In this document: positions 1-5,221 of the stretch, one piece after another
Layout: each line of letters opens with the position of its first letter
Numbering within the stretch: the first letter of the stretch is position 1
NCBI GenBank assembly: GCA_026416065.1
Contig: JAOAFW010000091.1
Location: 1 to 5,221 of the forward strand
Origin: Fimbriimonadales bacterium
Lineage (GTDB): Bacteria; Armatimonadota; Fimbriimonadia; Fimbriimonadales; GBS-DC
Direction of reading: 5' to 3'
DNA length: 5,221 bases
Program-made: the position numbers and the translations under genes
The notes under the pieces: model-generated
Seen by the model: only the letters and a program-made list of their open reading frames with translations
The model's database searches: none
What the model was told of the DNA's origin: nothing

Positions 1-28
1 GGCAGCGTCAGATGTGTATAAGAGACAG
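1..28 (+). other. Nextera transposase adapter (sequencing artefact)
   Basis: These bases match the 3' part of the Illumina Nextera read-1 adapter, ending in the 19-bp Tn5 mosaic end AGATGTGTATAAGAGACAG at 10-28. The match is exact from memory and sits precisely at the contig edge. It also places an in-frame TAA (19-21) directly before an otherwise open peptidase frame, as expected for foreign sequence. The ATG at 12 gives the peptide MCIRDR, an artefact of translating this adapter. Genomic sequence starts at 29. It is not a natural Tn5 or IS50 end, because no transposon sequence adjoins it. Confidence 0.97.
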
Positions 29-627
29 GCGTATCCGTCAGTGGGGTGGGCACGACCGCCGAGTGGGAAAGCATCCTCAAAGCGGCGAACACCGACAACC
101 TGACACTGCAGCTGAGCCAGTCGGCGTCGGGCGGAAGCGACCATATGTCCTTCATGAGGGTGAATATCCCCGTGCTGTTCTTCTTCACGGGAATGCACCC
201 CGACTATCACCGCCCTTCAGACACATGGGACAAAATCAACTACGAAGGTCAGGCGCAGATTGTCGCGTTAGCAGAGCGCGTGGTGTATGACATTGCCAAT
301 CGCCCAGAGCGGTTGCAGTTCACGCGCCCGCAACAGCCTGAACCTCAACAAGGCACGCGACGCGGCTTCCGTGTGCGCATCGGACTGCTGCCCGGCTATT
401 CGGAACAGGATGGCGTGCTGCTGGAAGGCGTTGCACCCGGCTCGCCTGCAGAGAAGGCGGGACTCAGAGCGGGTGATCGAGTCGTCGCGGCGATGGGACA
501 GCGCGTGAAAAACATCGAGGAACTTACCAGCCTCTACGAGAAGATGGAGCCGGGCAAGCCGGTGGAGTTCACCATAATCCGCGAGGGGAAAGAGATTAAG
601 GTTCAGGTGACTCCCGAGGCGCCCTAA
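29..627 (+). CDS. M28-family zinc aminopeptidase, C-terminal part, with C-terminal PDZ domain (5' partial)
   Basis: This is the 3' end of a metallopeptidase gene. The frame is open from the first genomic base (codon GTA at 31, reading VSVSGVGTTAEW), so the GTG at 46 is internal and not a start. M28 enzymes are di-zinc exopeptidases that remove N-terminal residues from peptides, and many are exported. Numbering from the GTG at 46, residues 31-33 are the family SDH motif, followed by a hydrophobic strand (IPVLFFFTG). Next comes the HPDYHRPSDTWDKIN block, whose His55 (208-210) matches the last zinc ligand of the family. The other ligands and any signal peptide lie upstream, outside the window. 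After a Pro/Gln-rich linker (about 94-104), residues 107-190 form a PDZ domain with GVAPGSPAEKAGLRAGDRVV and a closing VEFTIIREGKEIKVQV strand pair. PDZ domains bind peptide C-termini and may present substrate here. The stop is TAA at 625-627. Family assignment is strong; the exact substrate is unknown. Confidence 0.93.
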
Positions 628-642
628 GAACCCATCGGGGTA

Positions 643-660
643 CGACGGCTATCGCCGTCG
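643..660. terminator. Short perfect hairpin after the M28 gene
   Basis: CGACGGC (643-649) and GCCGTCG (654-660) are exact reverse complements around a 4-base loop, 15 bases after the peptidase stop. The stem is GC-rich, but only an AT-rich stretch (666-682) follows, with no clean run of T. It is therefore a possible weak terminator or RNA 3'-end stabiliser on either strand rather than a textbook intrinsic terminator. Confidence 0.45.
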
Positions 661-679
661 CACCGCTATATTGATAATC

Positions 680-748
680 AAATCGTCGGCGGGGACGCCA
701 ACGCTACGAGCATGCCTTGCATCGCGTTGGCGTCCTTGCCGACGATTT
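680..748. terminator. Long inverted repeat between convergent genes: terminator or palindromic repeat
   Basis: The left arm (680-704) and right arm (724-748) pair over 25 positions around a 19-base loop. In plus-strand RNA every position pairs, with two G-U pairs where GG at 692-693 faces TT at 735-736. In minus-strand RNA those two become A-C mismatches. TTTT (746-749) closes the plus-strand stem, which suits termination of the M28 transcript. The AT-rich bases 666-680 lie on the exit side for the minus-strand transcript. The position between convergent stops (627 and 767) supports a bidirectional terminator. The arm is longer than most intrinsic terminators need, so a dispersed palindromic repeat or miniature-transposon remnant is an alternative. 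The stretch 628-766 holds no convincing gene. Confidence 0.6.
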
Positions 749-766
749 TCGAACTCCCGTTGGGCA

Positions 767-2005
767 TCAAGTTCGTTCGGCAATCCAGCTCTGGGGCTGC
801 TGGGCAAGCGTGGCGTCGTTCCACCGTCTGAGCCGTTGCAACAGCCATTCCCGACACTCGGCGACGCTCAGCAGTGCGATACGCAACTTGGCGTCAGCAA
901 CCTGCTCAGGGGCAAAGAAAAGCGTATGGGGCTCCATACCCAGCCCAATCGCCAGCGTTTCGGGTTGGGCGTCGGGCATAATCAGTGCGCGTCGCACGCC
1001 CAGCGCACGCCCCAGCGACTGCTGCTTCCAGAGCAACTCCACCACTTTTTTCGTAAACCGCCCCACCTGCCAGCAAACCGCATACGGCGGTTCGGGCGCG
1101 AGTGTCTCGAACTCGCGCTCTGCGAGGGATAGAGAATCGCCGGCGTCTAACACCAGCCCCATCTCCAGCGCGCCGATAGGCACATGCTCGGCGCGGAGCG
1201 ACTCACGAGCGACCTCCAGCGAATCACGTGCGTCGTACAGGGCTTCGAGGTCGCCAACGAACAATGTCAAATTCAGCTCCGCACTCATACGCAGCAGGCG
1301 TTGCCAGTGAGCGTCGTCGCGCTGCGCACTGCGAGGGTCATAGAACCAGAACGGTTTACCCCCCAACGCGTGCGCAACTTCCGAAACGCGCTCTGGCAAG
1401 GCGTCAGCCGTGAGCCACACCAGCTCTGCGCCCGACGCCGCCGACTCGGATACCGAACCCCAGTCCGCGGCGACGCTCCCGACCTGCACGCGCTTGCCAT
1501 CCCAACTGGTCACAGGCAGATGTTCACCCTCCAGATGATAGCGTGCGTGCGTTGCAACGCGCAGCAACTGACTTTGATAGCGCGCCAACAGGGCGACGTT
1601 CGGCTCAATATACGCCACCCCCGCATTTGCGTCCAGAATAACAGTCGCCTCAGACGGCAGCAGCGCGGGTAGTTTCGCCACAAGCAGTACCGGGACCTGA
1701 GGCAACGGGGGTTCAGGAGCACGTTCCACAATCCAGCCCACCACCCGCACGTAGGGCGCAAGTACAGGGGGAATATCGTTCAGGTCGCGTACAATGCCGA
1801 TGACCTCTACGGGTTCGGTGGGCATCCGATACTCGATGGCGTGCCATTCCTCTTCATCGGCGGCGAACAGGCGTGGGTCAAACCAGATGGGACTGCCGTA
1901 AGTAGGCAGATAGAGCGGTGCGCCCACGCCTAACGCCAGACCCTTCTGCAAGGGCAAGCCATACAACGTCCATTTGGCGGGCGGTTCGGGCGACTGCTCA
2001 CGCAT
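767..2005 (-). CDS. Degenerate PTS enzyme I-like protein (probable pseudoenzyme of the PEP-utilising family)
   Basis: This 412-residue protein is hard to place, but it follows the domain order of enzyme I (PtsI), which transfers phosphate from PEP to HPr. Residues 16-31 (GLPLQKGLALGVGAPL) resemble the enzyme I N-terminus. Residues 74-93 resemble the DLTPSETAQL...VLGFITD stretch, 122-135 (VILDANAGVAYIEP) the end of the swivelling domain, 163-203 the LP-x-T-x-DG...NGAEG start of the TIM barrel, and 349-376 (GLGM...K) its end. Enzyme I has about 575 residues; here the HPr-binding helical domain is replaced by roughly 35-45 residues. The GGxxSHxxI segment with the phospho-histidine is replaced by a Pro/Leu-rich stretch (95-106). 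The RTEFL arginine, the GTNDL motif and the MCGE cysteine are also missing; only Glu281 looks retained. Catalysis is therefore unlikely. It is the last gene of a minus-strand unit; its ATG overlaps the DUF58 stop by 8 bases and has only a weak Shine-Dalgarno. The comparison is from memory, so homology is a good but unproven reading. Confidence 0.72.
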   Translation of the reverse strand: MREQSPEPPAKWTLYGLPLQKGLALGVGAPLYLPTYGSPIWFDPRLFAADEEEWHAIEYRMPTEPVEVIGIVRDLNDIPPVLAPYVRVVGWIVERAPEPPLPQVPVLLVAKLPALLPSEATVILDANAGVAYIEPNVALLARYQSQLLRVATHARYHLEGEHLPVTSWDGKRVQVGSVAADWGSVSESAASGAELVWLTADALPERVSEVAHALGGKPFWFYDPRSAQRDDAHWQRLLRMSAELNLTLFVGDLEALYDARDSLEVARESLRAEHVPIGALEMGLVLDAGDSLSLAEREFETLAPEPPYAVCWQVGRFTKKVVELLWKQQSLGRALGVRRALIMPDAQPETLAIGLGMEPHTLFFAPEQVADAKLRIALLSVAECREWLLQRLRRWNDATLAQQPQSWIAERT

Positions 2006-3065
2006 AGACTTCTACCGAGTAGCCCTGCGCCTGATAGCTTTGCACCCGCGCGTGGAACAGCGGGTACTCCTGCGGCGGTGCAAACAGCGCGATACGATAC
2101 TGGTCACCGTATTGTTGAATCAAATGGGGTAGGTCGTCCAGGATCGAGTGGTTCGCATCCGGCTGGACGAATGCCAGCTGGCGCAGCAGGACGCGCGGGT
2201 CAGCGTAAGTTTCGGGCGTCAGACGCAGCTCAGAGAGATTCGAGCCGACGAGAATCAGCACAACACCCTGTCGGGGCGCTTCCAGCGCAATCCACGCGAT
2301 ATGGCGGATGGCTTGGTCAAACTCGGGGTAAGCATCGCCCTCGGCGCGCCACGTGGGTGCTTGCTCCAGAGCGATGACGGTCGGCGCGAGTTGACTGGTC
2401 TCGAACTCTTTCACATGCCAGTCACCGTGTCGGGCAGTCGCGCGCCAGTGAATGCGCCTCAGGGGGTCGCCGGGAATGTAAGGACGCACGCCGTGCCAGT
2501 CGGTACCCTCGCCCCGTCGCCCTTGCAGTGCGGAAGCGACGAACCGTCCTCGCCCCCCGCCCTCCCAGTTCCAGTTCGGCAAAGCAACGGGGCGCGGCAG
2601 TACCAGAACGGTGGCCATTGCATCAATCTCCTGCTGGTGGATGAACAGCCCAAACGGGTCGGAGAGGGTGAGTTGCACAGGTCCCAGTCGCTGCTCGCCA
2701 CGACGCATGCCGGTGAGACGATAGCGTATCGTCCCACTGAAAGGGCTGCTCTGCTCGGTCTCGATAGGTTCCAGTGCCAGCCCCGACGAGGCGGTCTCCT
2801 GCGCACGCACCCAAAGCAAGCCACCACGCGATTGGAGCGTCACGTGGAGTTGTGCTTCCACGACCTCTCCCTCCAGTAGTTCGGGGGGGCACTGGCGGTC
2901 GACCGTTGCCTGACGCGCTCCACGCTTCACCAGCAGGTATGCGCCCAGCATCAACGCGCCCAACACGCTCGCCATCCAATACATCTGGCGATTGTTCGTC
3001 ATCAGCCCCGAACAGAGCAGAAACGAGGTCGCTGCCATCAGCGCGGTCAGCTTATACTCTCTCAT
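1998..3065 (-). CDS. DUF58-family membrane-anchored protein
   Basis: This 355-residue protein has two hydrophobic segments at the N-terminus (about 6-22 and 29-46), the hairpin anchor typical of DUF58 proteins. A beta-rich region follows, ending in the common SDPFGLF motif (135-141). The diagnostic DUF58 block spans about 185-222: GEGTDWHGVRPYIPGDPLRRIHW, then RATARHGDWHVKEFE. The C-terminal part should form a von Willebrand A-like fold, but the usual aspartate after the first strand is replaced by Glu234 (PTVIALEQ), so canonical metal binding is doubtful. DUF58 proteins are commonly encoded beside MoxR ATPases and are thought to be their membrane partners; the biochemical role is not established. 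Translation is coupled to MoxR by an ATGA overlap (3062-3065). A GGAGG (complement of 3078-3082) lies 12 bases before the start. Family assignment is firm. Confidence 0.94.
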   Translation of the reverse strand: MREYKLTALMAATSFLLCSGLMTNNRQMYWMASVLGALMLGAYLLVKRGARQATVDRQCPPELLEGEVVEAQLHVTLQSRGGLLWVRAQETASSGLALEPIETEQSSPFSGTIRYRLTGMRRGEQRLGPVQLTLSDPFGLFIHQQEIDAMATVLVLPRPVALPNWNWEGGGRGRFVASALQGRRGEGTDWHGVRPYIPGDPLRRIHWRATARHGDWHVKEFETSQLAPTVIALEQAPTWRAEGDAYPEFDQAIRHIAWIALEAPRQGVVLILVGSNLSELRLTPETYADPRVLLRQLAFVQPDANHSILDDLPHLIQQYGDQYRIALFAPPQEYPLFHARVQSYQAQGYSVEVYA

Positions 3066-4054
3066 ACAGGCGTTTCGCCTCCAATCGGCACGGGAATCTG
3101 GTTCAGAATCTCGCGGAGGATCGTTTCCGCTTGCGCCCTGCCGACGCCATCAGAGCGTAGCATCAAGCGGTGCGCCAACACCGGGATTGTCATCTGCTGC
3201 ACATCGTCAGGCGTTACGTAGTAGCGGTCGGACAGCAGGGCGTGCGCCTGTGCGCCCAACATCAGCGTGAGCGACGCGCGCGGGCTTGCCCCCAGCATCA
3301 CCTTCGGGTGGTGGCGTGTAGCGTTGACCACATCGACCAGATAGCGCCGCACAGCAGGGCTGATATAGACGCGCCGCGTCTGATGCTGCAGTTCCACCAG
3401 ACGCTCCGGAGTCAACACAGGCTGCAACTGGCTAAGCGGCGAGTCGAGCTGGCGCGACTCCAGTATCTGCGCCTCCACCTCAGGCGAGGGATAGCCCAGC
3501 GATACGCGGGCGAAAAAGCGGTCCATCTGGGCTTCGGGCAGAGGATAAGTGCCTACCATCTCGATATTATTCTGTGTGGCGATTACCAGAAACGGCTGCG
3601 GTAGAGGATGCGACTCGCCCTCTACCGAGACTGTCCGCTCCTCCATCGCTTCCAGCAGCGCGGACTGAGTTTTCGGCGTGGCGCGATTAATCTCGTCCGC
3701 CAGCACGATGTTAGCGAAAATCGGACCCGGGTGGAATTCGAACACCCCACGCGCCTGGTTGTAGATTACCGAGCCCGTGACATCGGCAGGCAAGAGGTCG
3801 GGTGTAAACTGGATACGCCGAAACTGTCCGCCAATCGCTTTGGCGATGGCGCGGGCTAAGGTGGTCTTGCCCACACCGGGAATATCCTCGATGAGCAAGT
3901 GCCCACCGCTGAGCAACCCGATGACCATCATGCGCACCGTCTCACTTTTGCCCAGAATGACTTGCTCGACGGCGCGAATGATTGCACGCGCCTGCTCCGC
4001 AACGGCGTGGGCTTCCATCTCTGAGAGCCAAGGGGTCGGTGTTTCCTGCGCCAT
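3062..4054 (-). CDS. MoxR-family AAA+ ATPase
   Basis: This 330-residue cytoplasmic ATPase has full family length and all the key motifs. They are Walker A at 56-65 (EDIPGVGKTT), the FTPDLLPADVTGS block at 83-95, Walker B VLADEINRA at 117-125, sensor 1 ATQN at 159-162, the PEAQMDRF arginine-finger region at 173-180 (Arg179), and sensor 2 GASPRAS at 254-260 (Arg258). MoxR ATPases use ATP hydrolysis to remodel or activate partner proteins, often with DUF58 and von Willebrand A proteins. It is the first gene of a three-gene minus-strand unit and is joined to DUF58 by ATGA. The ATG at 4052-4054 is preferred because the family N-terminus (helix before VILGKSETV) starts soon after it. No Shine-Dalgarno sequence precedes it, which suggests a short-leader or leaderless message. 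All catalytic residues look intact. Confidence 0.97.
   Translation of the reverse strand: MAQETPTPWLSEMEAHAVAEQARAIIRAVEQVILGKSETVRMMVIGLLSGGHLLIEDIPGVGKTTLARAIAKAIGGQFRRIQFTPDLLPADVTGSVIYNQARGVFEFHPGPIFANIVLADEINRATPKTQSALLEAMEERTVSVEGESHPLPQPFLVIATQNNIEMVGTYPLPEAQMDRFFARVSLGYPSPEVEAQILESRQLDSPLSQLQPVLTPERLVELQHQTRRVYISPAVRRYLVDVVNATRHHPKVMLGASPRASLTLMLGAQAHALLSDRYYVTPDDVQQMTIPVLAHRLMLRSDGVGRAQAETILREILNQIPVPIGGETPV
3068..3080 (-). promoter_or_regulatory. Small hairpin between Shine-Dalgarno and DUF58 start
   Basis: On the minus strand AGGCG and CGCCT pair around AAA, immediately before the DUF58 ATG. The 5' arm overlaps the last bases of the GGAGG ribosome site (3078-3082). Folding could hide the site until ribosomes translating the end of MoxR open it, consistent with the ATGA coupling. 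It is a short structure within coding sequence, so chance is quite possible. Confidence 0.3.
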
Positions 4055-4063
4055 TATGGGATA

Positions 4064-4069
4064 AGTGTA
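4064..4069 (-). promoter_or_regulatory. Possible -10 element of the MoxR operon
   Basis: On the minus strand TACACT matches four of six positions of TATAAT and ends 9 bases before the MoxR ATG, so transcription would begin only a few bases upstream. No good -35 box is seen at the proper spacing. This is weak support, given mainly because the 107-base divergent gap must hold a start for this operon. Confidence 0.25.
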
Positions 4070-4084
4070 CCTGTTTCACCAGCA

Positions 4085-4102
4085 CGGGAAGAGTGCTTCC
4101 CG
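4085..4102. promoter_or_regulatory. Inverted repeat in the divergent promoter region (operator candidate)
   Basis: CGGGAAG (4085-4091) and CTTCCCG (4096-4102) are exact reverse complements around AGTG, giving an 18-bp site in the gap between the divergent MoxR and ROK genes. An alternative pairing, AGCAC (4081-4085) with GTGCT (4093-4097), overlaps it. The symmetry and position suit a dimeric repressor site acting on either promoter; the regulator is not in the window. Confidence 0.4.
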
Positions 4103-4115
4103 AACATGCGTGGAA

Positions 4116-4134
4116 GCGTTGCTTGCGGCGTTGC
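4116..4134 (+). repeat. Direct repeat GCGTTGC x2 upstream of the ROK gene
   Basis: GCGTTGC occurs at 4116-4122 and again at 4128-4134, a 12-base period. It overlaps the region where the -35 box of the ROK promoter would lie. It could be an activator or repressor contact site, or chance in GC-rich sequence. Confidence 0.35.
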
Positions 4135-4153
4135 ACAACACAGGGGGTATACT
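4123..4153 (+). promoter_or_regulatory. Candidate promoter of the ROK kinase gene
   Basis: TATACT at 4148-4153 matches five of six positions of the -10 consensus. A weak TTGCGG at 4123-4128 could serve as -35 with a 19-base spacer. Transcription would start near 4160, only about two bases before the ATG at 4162, giving an almost leaderless message. This agrees with the absence of a usable Shine-Dalgarno: the nearest G run, 4143-4147, is 14 bases from the ATG and lies upstream of the -10. Confidence 0.5.
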
Positions 4154-4161
4154 CCCACGCA

Positions 4162-5193
4162 ATGGCTACAGCAGTCGTTGGCGTCGATTTGGGCGGCACG
4201 AATGTGCGCGCTGCAGTGCTGAATCGCGCGGGGGAGCTACGCGCGCCCATCGTGCAACACCCTTCGCGAGCGCAGGAAGGGTTCAAAATCACCCTTGAGC
4301 AGGTTGTGCTGACGATTCGCGAGGCGATTGAGGCGTCGGGCGTCGCTCCTGCCGTGATTGGGATGGCAGTTCCGGGACATATCGACTCCACGCGCGGAGT
4401 GGTGCGCTGGGCGCCGAACTTCGGGGAGATGCGCGGCGAAATTTTCGAGGTCTGGCGCGATGTGCCCTTAGCCGACGCGATTCGGGCGCGTTTGAACCTG
4501 CCGGTGGTGATGGGCAACGATGCGAACCTCGCCGCGCTGGGCGAGTATTACTACGGTGTAGGGCGCGGGCAGGCGCGCGGGCTGGTGATGCTCACGCTCG
4601 GCACGGGCATCGGCGGCGGCGTGGTGCTGGCCCGTCATCAGGTGCAGGGGAATGCGCACTGGGACGGCGGCGTGCTGCTGGTGGGGCTGGGCGGCGGCGC
4701 GGGCGAGCTGGGGCATACCTTCGTGAGTTTCACAGGACCGCGCTGCGGGTGCGGCGCACGCGGCTGTATCGAAGCCTACGCCCGACGCGACGCGATTGTC
4801 GAACTCGCCCGCGAGGAAGCGCGGCGCAACCCCAACAGCCTGCTCAACGCCCTCACTGAGGGCGACCCCGCCAAAATCACGCCCGCGCTGGTGAGCCAAG
4901 CAGCCGAGCAGGGCGACCCGACCGCCATCGCCATCTGGCAGGAGATAGGCGTGTATCTGGGCGTCGCTGTGGCAAATCTCATCAACATTTTCAACCCTGA
5001 AATCGTGGCGATTGGCGGGCAGATTGCCAAAGCGGGCGCGCCCCTGTTCGAGTCGCTCCATAAAACCGTGCGCGACTACGCGCTGCCGACCCTGCTGCAG
5101 GATTGCCAGATTGTGCCCGCGGAGCGACTGGAAGATGCGGGCATCCTCGGCGGCGCGGCGCTGGCATGGCAGGCAGCGGAGGCGCGCCGATGA
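4162..5193 (+). CDS. ROK-family sugar kinase (glucokinase-like)
   Basis: This 343-residue cytoplasmic kinase phosphorylates a hexose or amino sugar with ATP. The ATG at 4162 is chosen because VVGVDLGGTNVRAAVL, the ATP phosphate-binding start of ROK proteins, follows at once; a longer reading from 3982 would run over the MoxR start. Motifs are GMAVPGHID (67-75), WAPNFG (83-88), GNDANLAALGE (118-128) with catalytic Asp120, TLGTGIGGG (145-153), and GELGH (181-185). The zinc ligands are His185, Cys195, Cys197 and Cys202, with the conserved spacing, and Glu204 follows. NIFNPEIVAIGG (275-286) and EDAGILGGAAL (324-334) complete the fold. There is no N-terminal DNA-binding domain, so it is a kinase and not a ROK repressor. 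The segment between GIGGG and GELGH is about 12 residues longer than usual. The sugar cannot be fixed; glucose is the commonest for this type. It overlaps the next gene by ATGA. Confidence 0.95.
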   Translation: MATAVVGVDLGGTNVRAAVLNRAGELRAPIVQHPSRAQEGFKITLEQVVLTIREAIEASGVAPAVIGMAVPGHIDSTRGVVRWAPNFGEMRGEIFEVWRDVPLADAIRARLNLPVVMGNDANLAALGEYYYGVGRGQARGLVMLTLGTGIGGGVVLARHQVQGNAHWDGGVLLVGLGGGAGELGHTFVSFTGPRCGCGARGCIEAYARRDAIVELAREEARRNPNSLLNALTEGDPAKITPALVSQAAEQGDPTAIAIWQEIGVYLGVAVANLINIFNPEIVAIGGQIAKAGAPLFESLHKTVRDYALPTLLQDCQIVPAERLEDAGILGGAALAWQAAEARR

Positions 5194-5221
5194 AGCAGCG
5201 CATGCACAAACGCGCCGAGAC
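5190..5221 (+). CDS. Start of an unidentified gene downstream of ROK (3' partial)
   Basis: An ATG at 5190 overlaps the ROK stop as ATGA, the same coupling seen between MoxR and DUF58. The ten complete codons read MKQRMHKRAE before the window ends; a second ATG at 5202 is an alternative start. The N-terminus is strongly basic, and nothing identifies a family. The overlap suggests co-transcription and translational coupling with the kinase. Confidence 0.55.
   Translation, partial: MKQRMHKRAE

Noticed and set aside
10..28. Natural Tn5/IS50 transposon end
   Set aside because: The bases before the mosaic end match the Nextera primer tail, and the sequence stops at the contig edge with no transposon genes.
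12..290. Plus-strand open frame beginning MCIRDR
   Set aside because: Its start lies in the Nextera adapter, and it runs in a different frame across the well-supported M28 peptidase.
671..1310. Two plus-strand frames crossing the long inverted repeat
   Set aside because: They start in or near the repeat and run antisense through the enzyme I-like gene, with Arg/Ser-rich shadow composition.
767..2005. A functional PtsI (enzyme I)
   Set aside because: The phospho-histidine motif, HPr-binding domain and PEP-binding motifs are all absent, and no HPr or enzyme II gene is nearby.
2148..2879. 243-codon plus-strand frame opposite DUF58
   Set aside because: It is a GC-driven antisense shadow with low-complexity Arg/Pro/Ser content and no recognisable motif; the opposite strand has clear DUF58 motifs.
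3982..4161. N-terminal extension of the ROK reading frame
   Set aside because: The added 60 residues do not resemble ROK proteins, would overlap the MoxR start, and would bury the TATACT box; the ATG at 4162 fits the family N-terminus exactly.
4683..4713. Possible G-quadruplex (four GGG runs)
   Set aside because: The runs lie within a Gly-rich coding stretch with loops of 2, 9 and 6 bases; codon content explains them and nothing suggests function.
1..5221. CRISPR array, tRNA or rRNA
   Set aside because: No regularly spaced repeats, cloverleaf-like segments or conserved rRNA stretches were seen on either strand.

Overview
This is a GC-rich bacterial window, probably the end of a short-read metagenomic contig. 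Bases 1-28 are Nextera sequencing adapter, not genome. The host cannot be fixed from sequence alone. High GC, tightly overlapping genes, an M28 peptidase carrying a PDZ domain, and two gene starts without a Shine-Dalgarno site would suit Armatimonadota or a similar thermophile-rich phylum. That is a low-confidence inference.

Layout. (a) 29-627, plus strand: the C-terminal part of an M28-family zinc aminopeptidase with a trailing PDZ domain; its N-terminal half lies off the window. (b) 628-766: a gap between convergent genes with two hairpins, the second a 25-bp stem with two G-U pairs that is a good terminator or repeat candidate. (c) 4054 down to 767, minus strand: a three-gene unit with overlapping starts and stops, in the order MoxR-family AAA+ ATPase (ATGA overlap), DUF58 protein (8-base overlap), then a 412-residue protein. 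I read the last as a highly degenerate relative of PTS enzyme I (PEP-protein phosphotransferase). It keeps the fold landmarks but has lost the phospho-histidine, the HPr-binding domain and most PEP-binding residues. (d) 4055-4161: a compact divergent promoter region with an inverted repeat and a direct repeat. (e) 4162-5193, plus strand: a ROK-family sugar kinase with complete catalytic and zinc-binding residues and a short insertion. (f) 5190-5221: the first codons of another gene overlapping the ROK stop by ATGA.

How the genes relate. MoxR and DUF58 proteins are a widely recurring pair, thought to act in chaperone-like assembly or maturation of envelope or metal-containing proteins. Here the usual third partner (a transglutaminase or von Willebrand A protein) is absent, and the enzyme-I-like pseudoenzyme sits in that position. 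This is the most unusual thing in the window. The ROK kinase and the gene after it form a separate divergent sugar-metabolism unit. The M28 peptidase has no evident link to either.
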